64,000 nt of DNA from Pseudoalteromonas shioyasakiensis (GCA_013391845.1 CP058414.1:3024501-3088500); one strand, 5' to 3'. Shown: positions 27,003-36,695, counted from the first letter of the stretch. Notes: generated by a model from the letters alone, not told the origin. Program-made: numbers and translations.

Positions 27003-27028
27003 TTGGCCAAGCGTTGCTTGGCCTTTTC
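27003..27028 (+). terminator. Rho-independent terminator of osmC
   Basis: GGCCAAGC-GTT-GCTTGGCC followed by TTTT. Confidence 0.85.
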
Positions 27029-27163
27029 ATACCAATATGCTTAATTAAGTATTATGGCGATTAGGTATGCGACTCTTACAAACCCACAACACTTTATTAC
27101 AATGTAAATACCAGCTTGTTGTATTATGTTTCTGAAACAAAACCAAATACAACAAGGATATGT

Positions 27164-27955
27164 ATGTTTAAACAACTAGCCCCTATTGCTCTTGCAACAC
27201 TTGCTTATTCAAGCTGCTCAATCGCAACAGAACAACAAGTAAATAAACAATGGTTCAATAGTATCGACTATACGCACATCGAGAATAACAGATATAGCTT
27301 TAATGCTTACCAATTAGTGAGCCATTACTACTTTGAAGAGCAGCAGAGCTCGGGTGTGCTCGATGATTATGGCTACCTAGATACAGATTCAAACATCCGA
27401 GTGAATTACTTTAATAGCGATTACACTGATTATCTTGGCATGTTTGGTGAAGGTTATTATAAAAATTGGTTTGTTACAGGTGAAATTTACGATGTTGATG
27501 ATACTGATGACTATACCTTAGGAATAGGCTACTTATTTATTGATGCCTTAAAAGTCTCTGTAAATAGGGATGTGCGTGAATATGGTGATGATTATTTTCG
27601 CTTAAAAGCCCAGTATAACCTCCAAATCAACGATAAGGATTACCTTGGTTTTAGCGCAGAAACAGATGATGAACTCGACGTTTGGAATGTCTCTGCCAGA
27701 TACTTTAATCATTTAAGCGGCAGCCATTACATTACCGTCGATGTTGGCCACCAAGACAGCCTTTATGAATCAGCAAGCAATGCCATGATCAGCTACTACT
27801 TCGGCGATCACTATGCCATAGGTGCAGGGTTGGATGACTCTGAACTCGTTTTACAAGGTAAGTACTTTATTAACGATCGCTATTATTTAACCGCGAATTA
27901 CACTGAAAGCGGCTCTGCTGAACTTTATAACCTTAAGTTTGTTGCCCAGTTTTAA
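27164..27955 (+). CDS. Putative outer-membrane beta-barrel (porin-like) protein
   Basis: This 263-aa protein begins at ATG 27164 (AAGGAT site), giving a signal peptide MFKQLAPIALATLAYSSCSIA. The mature part consists of alternating amphipathic strands rich in Tyr and Asp and ends in Phe (KFVAQF), as expected for an outer-membrane barrel. Ligand unknown. Convergent with the M20 peptidase, sharing a bidirectional terminator. Confidence 0.75.
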   Translation: MFKQLAPIALATLAYSSCSIATEQQVNKQWFNSIDYTHIENNRYSFNAYQLVSHYYFEEQQSSGVLDDYGYLDTDSNIRVNYFNSDYTDYLGMFGEGYYKNWFVTGEIYDVDDTDDYTLGIGYLFIDALKVSVNRDVREYGDDYFRLKAQYNLQINDKDYLGFSAETDDELDVWNVSARYFNHLSGSHYITVDVGHQDSLYESASNAMISYYFGDHYAIGAGLDDSELVLQGKYFINDRYYLTANYTESGSAELYNLKFVAQF

Positions 27956-27983
27956 ACTGGAATGAGTCACCAGTTTAAAACAA

Positions 27984-28009
27984 AAACGCCACTTTAAAAG
28001 TGGCGTTTA
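27984..28009. terminator. Bidirectional terminator
   Basis: AAACGCCACTT-TTAA-AAGTGGCGTTT between convergent genes. Confidence 0.85.
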
Positions 28010-28022
28010 TTAGTATGTAGAA

Positions 28023-29513
28023 TTACATATTACCTAGCTTCATCATCATTGCAGTGTACATTTTTAAGTTCAGTGCTAACTGCTCTTCAGTAATAAACTC
28101 ATGCTCTGAGTGGCCTGTGTACTTTTTACCTGGCATTGATGGACCGAATGACACCGCATTATCAAATAGCTTAGCATTTGTGCCACCACCGATTGATACA
28201 AAGCCCGCGTCTTTATCGCCGGTAAAGTGCTTAAAGATATCGAGTAGCGCTTCTGCATGAGGCGCACCATCTAACAGCATTGGCGTACCAATTACCACTT
28301 TAGTGTCTTTTAACGTGACATTATTCGTGGTTTGCCAAGCACTAAGCGCTTCATTAATTTGCTGCCTAAGCACGGTTTCTTGTTTACCCACTGGACGACG
28401 CATATTAATCGACAGTTTAATGTCGTTACCGTCGCGGCTTAATAAAGTTGGCGAAACGGTCATCGGACCCATAAAGTCATGCTTGTAACCGATTTCACCG
28501 AATTGCGCGCCATATAAATCAAGACCAATTAGCTGATTGATAAACTCAATTGCTTGACCATCGCTATTGTTCTCAAGATCGATGCCTTTGAAGATTTCAG
28601 CAAGGTGAGCAATCGCATTTTCACCCGCTTCTGGCTCCGATGAATGCGCAGAAATCCCCTTCACTTTCACTAACAAACCATTTGCTTGCTCAGTCATCGC
28701 CACTTTGACGTTTTTAAGCTTAGCGACATTATCATGTAATTTAGCCACAGTCGCCGCATCAGCGTTATGCACTAACACACTGGCATCTTCAGGGATTTGG
28801 CTAACAAAGGCGCCGCCTTTTAAGTCACTGACATATAAACCTGTTTGTGCTGAGGTTGCTGAGAAAGTCGGCGCAATTAAGCTCCAGCCTTTTTCTGCAA
28901 CAACCACAGGGTATGAAGCATCAATAGTGACAGCATATTTAGGTTGCTGATAGGTTTTCATGAACTCTTCGAGTGGTGCCCAATCAGATTCTTCAGCAAG
29001 GTAAACCATTAATTCAATGCGGTTATTTAAAGTAATGCCGTTGTCTTTAATCGCCTTCATTGCATGCAATGCAGTCGCAATAGCACCTTTGTCATCTTCT
29101 GTCCCACGGGCTATTAGCTTTCCTGGCTCAGAGGTTTTATCCATTTTAAATGGACTTTGCTGCCATTTACTGACATCTGCTGGCTGCACATCACCATGGG
29201 TTACTATGGTTACTTTGTCAGCTTGGTTACCCATGCCAATTAATACTGTGTAGCCTAAATCTTGGTAATCAAAACCAAACTGCGCCGCTTTCATTTTTAA
29301 GAACGACTTAAAGCCAATGAAATCAGGGTTATCAGGAGTCGCTAGACCTTCTTTATTCACTGTTGGGTACGAAACTAAATTCTCTAAGGTATGAATTTGC
29401 GCTTGTTGATATTGCTCTACCGCGTAGTTAGCCAGCTTTTCACTTTGCTCAGACACAGCTGCCTGACTAGAGAAAGCACTTAATAAAAATGCAGCAAGTA
29501 ATGAATGTTTCAA
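28023..29513 (-). CDS. Secreted M20-family metallodipeptidase
   Basis: This 496-aa protein has a signal peptide (MKHSLLAAFLLSAFSSQA) and M20 metal and catalytic motifs: THGDVQPAD, the EDDKGA segment and EESD. The dimerisation domain in the middle contains KVKGISAHSSEPEAGENA. It resembles the PepV/Sapep dipeptidase branch, here exported to the periplasm for peptide use. It has its own start region and no operon partner. Confidence 0.9.
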   Translation of the reverse strand: MKHSLLAAFLLSAFSSQAAVSEQSEKLANYAVEQYQQAQIHTLENLVSYPTVNKEGLATPDNPDFIGFKSFLKMKAAQFGFDYQDLGYTVLIGMGNQADKVTIVTHGDVQPADVSKWQQSPFKMDKTSEPGKLIARGTEDDKGAIATALHAMKAIKDNGITLNNRIELMVYLAEESDWAPLEEFMKTYQQPKYAVTIDASYPVVVAEKGWSLIAPTFSATSAQTGLYVSDLKGGAFVSQIPEDASVLVHNADAATVAKLHDNVAKLKNVKVAMTEQANGLLVKVKGISAHSSEPEAGENAIAHLAEIFKGIDLENNSDGQAIEFINQLIGLDLYGAQFGEIGYKHDFMGPMTVSPTLLSRDGNDIKLSINMRRPVGKQETVLRQQINEALSAWQTTNNVTLKDTKVVIGTPMLLDGAPHAEALLDIFKHFTGDKDAGFVSIGGGTNAKLFDNAVSFGPSMPGKKYTGHSEHEFITEEQLALNLKMYTAMMMKLGNM

Positions 29514-29669
29514 GATAAGCTCCAGAGTTTAAGAAGGTTTTTAGAAAGTCGCCTTGATTGTAACGCTTATAACGCCGACATAACATCTCTAATTCAAGCA
29601 AAATAGATCGCTTAAAAATACCAACAAGGTACAATAGCCACTCACCCTATTAATTCGTTTGTTAGACTC

Positions 29670-29816
29670 ATGAACCGCAGAAAAAAGATCTTCACTAAAC
29701 TTAAGCAAAAAGATAAGCGCGCCAATGCAAAATTGCATAAAAGCAATAAACCGGCATATATCTCAAAAGCAGAACGCGAAAAATTAGCACAGCAAGAAAC
29801 TGAGCAGGAAAGTTAA
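29670..29816 (+). CDS. DUF2986-family mini-protein (48 aa)
   Basis: A very basic 48-aa frame (MNRRKKIFTKLKQKDKR start, with NKPAYISKAEREKLA) matches the DUF2986 pattern seen in Vibrio, Shewanella and Pseudoalteromonas. It is below usual ORF length cut-offs. The upstream ribosome site is poor. Function unknown. Confidence 0.75.
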   Translation: MNRRKKIFTKLKQKDKRANAKLHKSNKPAYISKAEREKLAQQETEQES

Positions 29817-29841
29817 AATACCTAGCGGTCAGCGGTAAGAT

Positions 29842-29869
29842 TGTAGGCGCGATTTTACATCGCGCTACA
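29842..29869. repeat. REP-like palindrome 1
   Basis: TGTAG-G-CGCGAT / ATCGCG-CTACA hairpin in the gap between DUF2986 and the AraC gene. Its core GCGATTTTACATCGCG is nearly the same as those at 30983 and 35751. The rest of this 285-bp gap shows nothing I can name. Confidence 0.7.
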
Positions 29870-30101
29870 CAAAGAAACACTAAACCCCATAAAGAGAATA
29901 AAAAGCGTTGCGCTCTAGATAAAAAAGTATTTATTCAATTATCTTACCCTGATTTCTTCAAGGAGCTTCTAACGCTTTCTCTGGCTTAAAAGCACCTGCT
30001 ACAATTCGTAAATGTTAAGCAAAATGCGCAATTTCAATCAGGTAACGACTTAGGGGCCATGGCAAACTGGCCTCACTTCTGAAAAGCATTAACGAGTAAC
30101 T

Positions 30102-30959
30102 ATGAAAACGAGGCAACAACAACGCATTGAGCTAGTCTGTGACTATATTAGTCAGCATCTTGATGAACCTTTATCACTGGAGACACTCAGTGAGGTGGCA
30201 TGTTGCTCGAAATATCATTTTCATCGTTTATTTGTCGCGGGGGTTGGCCTAAGTGTCACCAAATATGCGCAACTTGCGCGCTTAAAGCGGGCCTCATTTC
30301 GAATTGCATTTGAGCATCAACTTAAAGTTATTGATATTGCATTAGAAGCGCAATTTGATAGCCCAGAAGCATTTAGCCGTGCTTTTAAGCGCACATTTAA
30401 GCAGTCTCCAAGCGAATTCAGAAGCAAACCAAACTGGCCTAATTGGCACACACAGTTTGAATTTTCATTACCCGATAAAAAGGTTTGCCCTATGAACGTA
30501 AATATTGTTGATTTTAAAGCACAGCCTGTGGCGTTACTTACCCACCAAGGCGCTGCAAATACCCTTATGAATACCGCTGCACAATTTATTGAGTGGCGCA
30601 AAGAGTCAGGCTTTTCACCCGTTAAAACGAGTAATACTTATGGGATCCCATATAGCGATCCGGCAACGACTGAAGACCATGCATTTCGTTTTGATTTTGC
30701 AGGCAGTATCACCTCACCGATTACTGAAAACCCGCAAGGCGTGCGTAATGGTGAAATCCCAGCAGGACGCTGTGCAGTAGTACGTCATAATGGTTCTCAT
30801 GACACCATTAGCGATACAGTTTACTACTTATACCGTGAATGGCTGGTGCAAAGTGGCGAAGAGGTCCGAGACTTCCCTTGCTTTTTTCATTACCTCAACC
30901 TCATCCATGAGGTAGATGAATGTGACCTGCAAACGGATATATATTTGCCGATAAAATGA
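30102..30959 (+). CDS. AraC-family regulator with GyrI-like effector domain
   Basis: This 285-aa protein has two AraC helix-turn-helix motifs at the N-terminus (LSLETLSEVACCSKYHFHRLF and the EAFSRAFKRTFKQSPSEFR signature, residues ~20-105). A GyrI-like effector-binding domain begins at about residue 127 (MNVNIVDFKAQPVALLTHQG). Rob and SoxS-type relatives with this layout sense small hydrophobic or drug-like molecules. No target operon is evident; it is flanked by REP-type repeats. Confidence 0.88.
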   Translation: MKTRQQQRIELVCDYISQHLDEPLSLETLSEVACCSKYHFHRLFVAGVGLSVTKYAQLARLKRASFRIAFEHQLKVIDIALEAQFDSPEAFSRAFKRTFKQSPSEFRSKPNWPNWHTQFEFSLPDKKVCPMNVNIVDFKAQPVALLTHQGAANTLMNTAAQFIEWRKESGFSPVKTSNTYGIPYSDPATTEDHAFRFDFAGSITSPITENPQGVRNGEIPAGRCAVVRHNGSHDTISDTVYYLYREWLVQSGEEVRDFPCFFHYLNLIHEVDECDLQTDIYLPIK

Positions 30960-30982
30960 TTGCGAGTTGCGAGACAAAGATT

Positions 30983-31045
30983 GTAGGCGCGATTTTATAT
31001 CGCGCAATATAAAAAGATAACGCGCGAAATAAATTTCACGCCTAC
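30983..31045. repeat. REP-like palindrome 2 (paired, BIME-like)
   Basis: GTAGGCGCGA at the left and TTTCACGCCTAC at the right are inverted, enclosing GCGATTTTATATCGCG and GCGCGAAATAAATTTC hairpin cores. It directly follows the AraC gene and can form one long or two short stems. Confidence 0.7.
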
Positions 31046-31130
31046 GACAGCTTATTTCACATTTTTATCGGACACGTGACCTGACTCGCTAACTTTACTC
31101 TCGTAACTAGAAACTCTGATTTTTAATCTG

Positions 31131-31160
31131 AAAGCTGACGGCTGATAGCTGACAGCTCTC
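31131..31160. repeat. Short AGCTGA-type repeat tract
   Basis: AAAGCTGAC, GGCTGAT and AGCTGACAGCT follow one another. A related tract (CTGAAAGCTGAGAGCT) lies at 19658, after the EEP gene. It looks like a dispersed low-complexity intergenic element. Confidence 0.5.
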
Positions 31161-31190
31161 TTTCCCCTAGCAACTCGCTAACTCCCTTCC

Positions 31191-33323
31191 CTAAAACCTA
31201 TAACTCACACTGGCATTATACGAGCGGCCTTGTCCTGCAAGTTGCTCAAAGCCATTACTCATATCTTGCTTATAATTAGCAATACTTACACCGCCAAGTG
31301 GCTGTTGGTAGTATTCATCAAGTAAGTTGGTAATTGCTAACTTAAAGGTTAAATTTTGCCACGTTTTCTGACTTGAGATAGCCAATAGCTGATAGCTGTC
31401 GGTTTGGTTTTCTAAACGACGCTCATCAACATTAGTTTTACTATCAACCCACTGCCAGCTCAGTGCGTTTTGCCAGCCTTTGTATTCGTGCTCTAGGCTC
31501 AGCTCAGTGTGCAGTGGCATAATTTGATATAAGTCTTCATTGCTATCATCACGTTCGCCATGAGTACTGGTTAGTGAGCCTTTTAGCTGCCACTTTCCTG
31601 CTTGCTTTGTGTTGTAAAGTTCAATCAGGCCCGCCAGTTTTGCACCGTAAAGTGTCGCATCTAGGTTCGTGAAAGTAAGAATATTACGCTTAGTATGCGC
31701 CATGTCGGTGCGATTAAAGCTCTTAGTAACTTCAGCATCAATATAATCATTTACTTGCGTGTACCAAACATTCGCCGTTACTTGCCAGCTATCGTCTTTG
31801 GCTAATTTGGTGTAGCTAGAGCTTAATGTGTGGGCTGTTTCGGCTTCTAAATCTGGGTTACCAATATAACCGTTACCATCGCCAAACCAACCAATCATGG
31901 TGGTTGCCATCGTGCCGACACCCCAGCTATAACGCTCATATAAATTGGGTGCGCGATTTTTACGAGATAAACCAAATTGCAGCTCATCGTTGTTCGATAA
32001 TTGATAGCGAGCAAGTAAGCTAATATCAACTAAAGTGTCGTCACGTTTACGGTCTAATTGGTTAAACTCCATCGCAGCTTGGGCATCGGTTTTTGACATA
32101 TCCATCATCGATCCCATATGACCCATGCCGCCCATACCACCTTCGTTATAAGCCTGCACTTCGCCAGTATCTGTGGTTACTTGCTCAACACGAACACCTG
32201 CCGATACCCACCATGCTTGGTTTACTTGGTTTTGATACTCAGCAAATGCCGCAAGGCGGTCACGTTTGCCATCATTAATGTTTACGTATTCATTTGGGCC
32301 CATCATCATTGACCCTGCAACCGCTGGCCACCAATCATCAATTCGATAACCGTAGTATTCTTGCCCTATCATTAGTGACGACTGTTTTGATAAATCAGTG
32401 CGCCAGTGAATTTGATAACTGTAATCTTGTGCATCGGTATTCATTGGCATCATGCCGGTTTTCTCATTACTGAAAAAACCCATTTCGTGTTTTACATCAT
32501 GCGCATTCACTTGCACCTGCAAATCACCATTTTCAAGCTCACGTTGATACTGAGCAACGAAACCATAGCTGGTGTTATCGGTCATATCCATGTATTGATT
32601 AGGAAAGCCTTGGTAAGGAATTTTTTGATGCGTCAACTTAATTACAAGCTGTTGTTTATCATCACGAATAGCGCCCGTTAAAGCATGATTTTGCACTCGA
32701 TATAAGGTATCAAGTACACGCTCACCATGGCCATCATCATAACTGTTAGCATCTTCAAAGCTACCTTGGTAAGACAAGCTAAACTGTTTGCTAGCAAGGC
32801 TTGCACCTAGGGCGTATGCTTGGCTGTCGTTAACGCTCTTATACTGGGCAGTAACATAGCCAGCACGCCAGTTAACTGAGTCTGTATCACTAAATTCAGG
32901 GGCAATCGTATTTACCCTGATAACACCAGCAATATTATCACCGCCACTGCTTACCGGTGATACACCAGCAACAACACTATAAGAGGCAATTTGGTTTGCC
33001 GACACATAAGAGAGTGGCGGGTTCATTTGGTTAGCACACGCTGCTGTGACATCAGCACCATCAACTAAAACTTTAACTCTATCTCCCATCATGCCGTTCA
33101 TCACCGGCAAGTTAGACACCCCTCCGGCTGCTGAAAAATCAACACCTAAATCTTTCAGTAATGAGTCAGCAGAGCCAACTAATTGATGGTTATTTTGGGC
33201 ATGACCTTGCACTTCTATAACTTCAATAGAATCATCAGCAAAGGCAGAAATACTTAAAACACAGCTAAGTGCTGCAGCAATTTTAGAAAATAAAAAACCA
33301 GGGCGAGAAGATTGCGTGTTCAT
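31191..33323 (-). CDS. TonB-dependent copper-type receptor (OprC/NosA-like)
   Basis: This 710-aa outer-membrane receptor has a signal peptide, plug domain and 22-strand-type barrel ending in SYRF. It carries a CxxxM motif (C96-M100, CANQM) in the plug and an HxM motif (H279-M281, HEM) in the barrel, the combination described for the copper site of Pseudomonas OprC. Extracellular segments are Met/His-rich (GGMGGMGHMGSMMDM; GSMMMGP). It is therefore probably a copper importer. Neighbours do not encode other copper genes. Confidence 0.88.
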   Translation of the reverse strand: MNTQSSRPGFLFSKIAAALSCVLSISAFADDSIEVIEVQGHAQNNHQLVGSADSLLKDLGVDFSAAGGVSNLPVMNGMMGDRVKVLVDGADVTAACANQMNPPLSYVSANQIASYSVVAGVSPVSSGGDNIAGVIRVNTIAPEFSDTDSVNWRAGYVTAQYKSVNDSQAYALGASLASKQFSLSYQGSFEDANSYDDGHGERVLDTLYRVQNHALTGAIRDDKQQLVIKLTHQKIPYQGFPNQYMDMTDNTSYGFVAQYQRELENGDLQVQVNAHDVKHEMGFFSNEKTGMMPMNTDAQDYSYQIHWRTDLSKQSSLMIGQEYYGYRIDDWWPAVAGSMMMGPNEYVNINDGKRDRLAAFAEYQNQVNQAWWVSAGVRVEQVTTDTGEVQAYNEGGMGGMGHMGSMMDMSKTDAQAAMEFNQLDRKRDDTLVDISLLARYQLSNNDELQFGLSRKNRAPNLYERYSWGVGTMATTMIGWFGDGNGYIGNPDLEAETAHTLSSSYTKLAKDDSWQVTANVWYTQVNDYIDAEVTKSFNRTDMAHTKRNILTFTNLDATLYGAKLAGLIELYNTKQAGKWQLKGSLTSTHGERDDSNEDLYQIMPLHTELSLEHEYKGWQNALSWQWVDSKTNVDERRLENQTDSYQLLAISSQKTWQNLTFKLAITNLLDEYYQQPLGGVSIANYKQDMSNGFEQLAGQGRSYNASVSYRF

Positions 33324-33391
33324 AACTCTTTTAAAATCAAAGCAAATAATTAATGACGCCGATTATAAAACTCATTAATTAGTCTGAACAC

Positions 33392-33416
33392 GTGACATAT
33401 TGTCGCACCCTGTCAC
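33392..33416. promoter_or_regulatory. Inverted repeat upstream of the copper-type receptor
   Basis: GTGACA-N13-TGTCAC lies 69-93 nt before the receptor start. It may be an operator; I cannot assign a regulator. It does not fit the spacing of a Pho box. Confidence 0.3.
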
Positions 33417-33427
33417 AGGTAAATAAC

Positions 33428-34279
33428 TTAGCGCAGCACCACTAAAGGAATACGGCTATCTTCAATCATTTTTAAGGTCGTGCTGCCTAAAAAGAATTGC
33501 CGCCATTTAGAGTGACCAAATGCGCCCATCACCATTAAGTCAACGGCATGGTCACTTTTATATCGCCACAAAGCTTGGTAAACATCGCCATCGAGCATGC
33601 GCGCTCTGACATTAAATCCGTTTTCAGCCAGCCTTGCTGAGGCGGTATCAAGTTTGTCTTGGCTGTGACCATCTTGTTTATCCACCATCACCAAGTGGCA
33701 ATCTAAGCCAGATAAAATGCCACCATTGATAATTTGTGTAATCGCTTTGTCGGTACTTTCGCAGCCATCATAAGCCAGCATAAAATTTGTAGGCTCATGA
33801 AATTGCGGCGGCACAATCGCAACCGGGGTATGCACCTGACGGATCAGCGTTTCAATATGCGAGCCCAGTACTTTAAAGTCATCGTAATGGCCTTTACCTG
33901 AGCGGCCAATAATCATCACGCGGGCATTGTCTTCATGTTCAAGTAAGGCATCAACAAGACTCATTGAAAGCTGCTGTTGCTCAATCTCGGTTAGGCCTGC
34001 ATGCTCGGCTTTTTTCATTGCTTCATCAAGCAATAATTGACCATGCTGCGACGCTACTTTGTTGCGCTCTTGTTCAAGTTTTGCCAATTGCTCTAACAAT
34101 GAGGTTTGCGAGCCTAAACCAATAATTGCGGTTAAATCATCACTGCCCTGCGGCAAAGGTGGCTCTAAAGCATGCAGAAAATTTATCGGATGGCTGGAGC
34201 GCTTAGAAATCCAAATAGCCGCTTCTGTCACCGCATCGGTCATGCATGAACCGTCGATACAGGCAAATATCTTTTTCAT
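33428..34279 (-). CDS. Universal stress protein, tandem UspA domains
   Basis: This 283-aa protein has two Usp domains. The second ends with the nucleotide-binding signature MGAFGHSKWRQFFLGSTT. The first has the related IIGRSGKGHYDDFKVLGSHIETLI. Tandem Usp proteins of this size are like E. coli UspE. The start has an AGGAGAGC ribosome site. Confidence 0.9.
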   Translation of the reverse strand: MKKIFACIDGSCMTDAVTEAAIWISKRSSHPINFLHALEPPLPQGSDDLTAIIGLGSQTSLLEQLAKLEQERNKVASQHGQLLLDEAMKKAEHAGLTEIEQQQLSMSLVDALLEHEDNARVMIIGRSGKGHYDDFKVLGSHIETLIRQVHTPVAIVPPQFHEPTNFMLAYDGCESTDKAITQIINGGILSGLDCHLVMVDKQDGHSQDKLDTASARLAENGFNVRARMLDGDVYQALWRYKSDHAVDLMVMGAFGHSKWRQFFLGSTTLKMIEDSRIPLVVLR

Positions 34280-34397
34280 TGCGCTCTCCTTTAAACCAAT
34301 TTAATTAACCAAGTATAGTTCGCTTTTCATCTGTATTTAATTTGAACAGCAAAGACTTAAGAAGTTCAGGTTATTTTCTTATAGCAAACAAATATAG

Positions 34398-34405
34398 AAC
34401 GTTCC
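34398..34405. promoter_or_regulatory. Short palindrome upstream of the MFS gene
   Basis: GAACGTTC, with partly matching flanks, lies in the 268-bp gap between divergent usp and MFS genes. Weak support as an operator; the rest of the gap is AT-rich and presumably promoter sequence. Confidence 0.2.
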
Positions 34406-34547
34406 AAAAAGTACTGTATCAACCCCGTTAATTTGTATTACAATAGCGCTGGGCACACATCTCTACTCCAGAACAAAGTATTTGTTACTGGCATTTTCAA
34501 TTATCAAAAATCTATTTTGTTTTTAAATTTATTTTTAAAGGAATTAC

Positions 34548-35738
34548 ATGACTAACGTAGCCAACCCCCAAGGCAACGCAAGCACGTTTACCATTCTGAT
34601 AGTATTGGCTTTAGGCACATTCATTTTAGGCCTATCAGAATTTTCTATGATGCCAATGTTGCCCTTGATCAGCGAAACATTTTCGTCTACGCCAGCGCAA
34701 AGTGGTTATGCCATCAGTGCTTACGCAATAGGCGTAGTCGTCGGTGCCCCGCTATTTATGATCACAACCGCCAACATGCGTAAGCGCAATGCACTGTTGA
34801 TGTTTGTCAGTATGATGTTTTTATTCAATGGTTTAAGTGCTTTTGCAAACTCACTTGAGCAACTTATTTTATTTCGCTTTTTAAGTGGTTTACCACACGG
34901 TGCCTACTTCGCCGCTGCTATTTTATTAGCCGCCGATATCGCCCCTGCCGATAAACGGGCAAGCTTTATGTCAAAAGTATTTATGGGTTTAACCATTGCT
35001 ACTATCGTTGGCGTGCCCATGGTCACCCTTGTGGGTCAAAACTTTAGCTGGCGTTATTGTTTGGCGGGCACCGCTGTACTTGCGTTAGTTGCCTTGGTAT
35101 TGATTGTGAAATACGTACCTAACGTAAAAAATACCGCACCAACATCGATTCTCGATGAGTTAAGTGTATTAAAGAACAAGCTCGTATGGACCATTCTAGG
35201 TATCATCATTATTGGTTTTGGTGGTGTATTTTGTGTTTACACTTACATTGCTGACACTATTTTAGAAGTCACCCATACCCCTGCTTACACTATCTCTATT
35301 GCCATGATCATGTTTGGTATTGGCTGTACTTTAGGTAACTACGTATTAGGTAAAGCCGCCGACCACTCACCGCTGAAAACCACAGGCGCAGCGCTAATTG
35401 GTGCTATAGTATTTGCTGCCAGTTATGTAAGCGCCAGCCACAATATTTGGCTGTTATATGCGGTTATTTTCTTTATTGGCTTTAGCGTGGGTTTAGGTAC
35501 TGTGATCCAATCGCTATTAATGGATGTATCACCACAAGGCCACGCCATGATAGGCGCACTTGTGCAATGTGCGTTTAATACAGCCAATGCCATTGGCCCT
35601 TGGCTTGGCGGCATGGCTATTGCCGAAGGCGCACTGCCAAGTCAAACAGGCTATGTTTCGGCGGCACTATTCTTAGGTGGCTTTTTAATGTGGTCGTTAA
35701 GTGCGATGCAGATGAAAAGACAAAGCTGTAAGCCTTAA
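34548..35738 (+). CDS. MFS transporter, DHA1 type (AraJ-like exporter)
   Basis: This 396-aa protein has 12 TM segments. The first is LALGTFILGLSEFSMMPMLPLI, and the RFLSGLPHGAYFAAA motif of AraJ/YdhP-like sugar or drug efflux proteins is present. The substrate is unknown. ATG 34548 has AAAGGA upstream. A REP-like palindrome follows the stop. Confidence 0.87.
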   Translation: MTNVANPQGNASTFTILIVLALGTFILGLSEFSMMPMLPLISETFSSTPAQSGYAISAYAIGVVVGAPLFMITTANMRKRNALLMFVSMMFLFNGLSAFANSLEQLILFRFLSGLPHGAYFAAAILLAADIAPADKRASFMSKVFMGLTIATIVGVPMVTLVGQNFSWRYCLAGTAVLALVALVLIVKYVPNVKNTAPTSILDELSVLKNKLVWTILGIIIIGFGGVFCVYTYIADTILEVTHTPAYTISIAMIMFGIGCTLGNYVLGKAADHSPLKTTGAALIGAIVFAASYVSASHNIWLLYAVIFFIGFSVGLGTVIQSLLMDVSPQGHAMIGALVQCAFNTANAIGPWLGGMAIAEGALPSQTGYVSAALFLGGFLMWSLSAMQMKRQSCKP

Positions 35739-35750
35739 GCTCTCAAAAAT

Positions 35751-35830
35751 GTAGCAGCGATTTTATATCGCGTAGGATAAGTGGCGTTTAACCTGAATGA
35801 TTTAACATTCGGCGTTAAAACGCCTCCTAC
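35751..35830. repeat. REP-like palindrome 3
   Basis: The GTAG...CTAC-bounded element contains GCGATTTTATATCGCG, identical to the core of repeat 2, plus GGCGTTTAA / TTAAAACGCC arms. It lies between convergent genes. Confidence 0.65.
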
Positions 35831-35840
35831 GCTATCAAAC

Positions 35841-36032
35841 TTACTCATCCTGAAATATCTCTTCGATACTCAGGTTAAATAAACGCGCGGCTTTAAATGC
35901 TAATGGCAAACTTGGGTCAAATTTACCTTTTTCTATCGCATTAATGGTTTGCCTAGACACATCCAAAAGCTCTGCGAGTTTCGCTTGGGTGTAGTTGTGC
36001 TCAGCACGAAGCACTTTCAAGCGGTTTTTCAT
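35841..36032 (-). CDS. XRE-family HTH regulator (63 aa)
   Basis: A minimal Cro/C1-type regulator: NYTQAKLAELLDVSRQTINAIEKGK is the helix-turn-helix and FNLSIEEIFQDE the tail (YozG type). The start overlaps the stop of the upstream membrane protein gene by 4 nt (ATGA), so the two are coupled, a common arrangement in which the membrane protein modulates the regulator. Confidence 0.9.
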   Translation of the reverse strand: MKNRLKVLRAEHNYTQAKLAELLDVSRQTINAIEKGKFDPSLPLAFKAARLFNLSIEEIFQDE

Positions 36033-36457
36033 TCTTCGCCCTCGTCGTTTAACTGCTTATTCATCATTAAAAGACTCACTAAATAGGTTAAGCTCATAAA
36101 GATTACGAGGTGCGATATATCTTCTTTAAAGCTTATTAAACCGCTTGATTGCACCACCGAATAAGCTAAACCAAATACCAAGCTTGCACCCAAAGTAATG
36201 GCCATTGCATTAAGGTGCATACGCTGCTGAAGCTCATCCATTCCTTGTAGTTGTCGCTTGTTCGATAAAATCATCTTGATGCCAACTACGACATTAATTA
36301 AGATTGCTACAACACTAAAAACAGCCTGCTCTTGCCATAAAAAATGTGGTCCAAATGAGGCAATTGCTAAAGTAATCACCCATGCTGATGTCCATTTAGC
36401 GAGATTTAGCGTGTTCTGCTTATTACGCTGTTTAAAGGTTAATCCTGTTCGATTCAT
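36029..36457 (-). CDS. Four-TM membrane protein paired with an XRE regulator
   Basis: A 142-aa protein from ATG 36457 (AAGGTGAG upstream; the longer start at 36520 has no site). It has four hydrophobic segments and a cytoplasmic MDELQQRMHLNAMA linker typical of DUF2178-like proteins encoded beside small XRE genes. Role unknown, probably signal input for the regulator. Confidence 0.78.
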   Translation of the reverse strand: MNRTGLTFKQRNKQNTLNLAKWTSAWVITLAIASFGPHFLWQEQAVFSVVAILINVVVGIKMILSNKRQLQGMDELQQRMHLNAMAITLGASLVFGLAYSVVQSSGLISFKEDISHLVIFMSLTYLVSLLMMNKQLNDEGEE

Positions 36458-36695
36458 TATTCTCACCTTAAAAGTAAAGTAAACTTGACTAAAGATTAAT
36501 CTAGCAACACAAAAAGTCAAACAAACTTTACAAAAAGTTTTATATACACGACATCAATATGATTTTTTAATGTCAGAAAAGGCAAGGTGCTTGCTGTTAA
36601 TCTCATAATATTGTATTAATCAAAGTATCGCGTAGTCTTATAAAAAATCGGTCCAATCGGACTGCGTTTCTAACAATAACAATGAAGATAACACT

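Noticed and set aside
33392..33416. Possible Pho box (TGTC repeats) upstream of the copper-type receptor
   Set aside because: The repeats are 10 nt apart or in opposite orientation, not the 11-bp direct period of Pho boxes.
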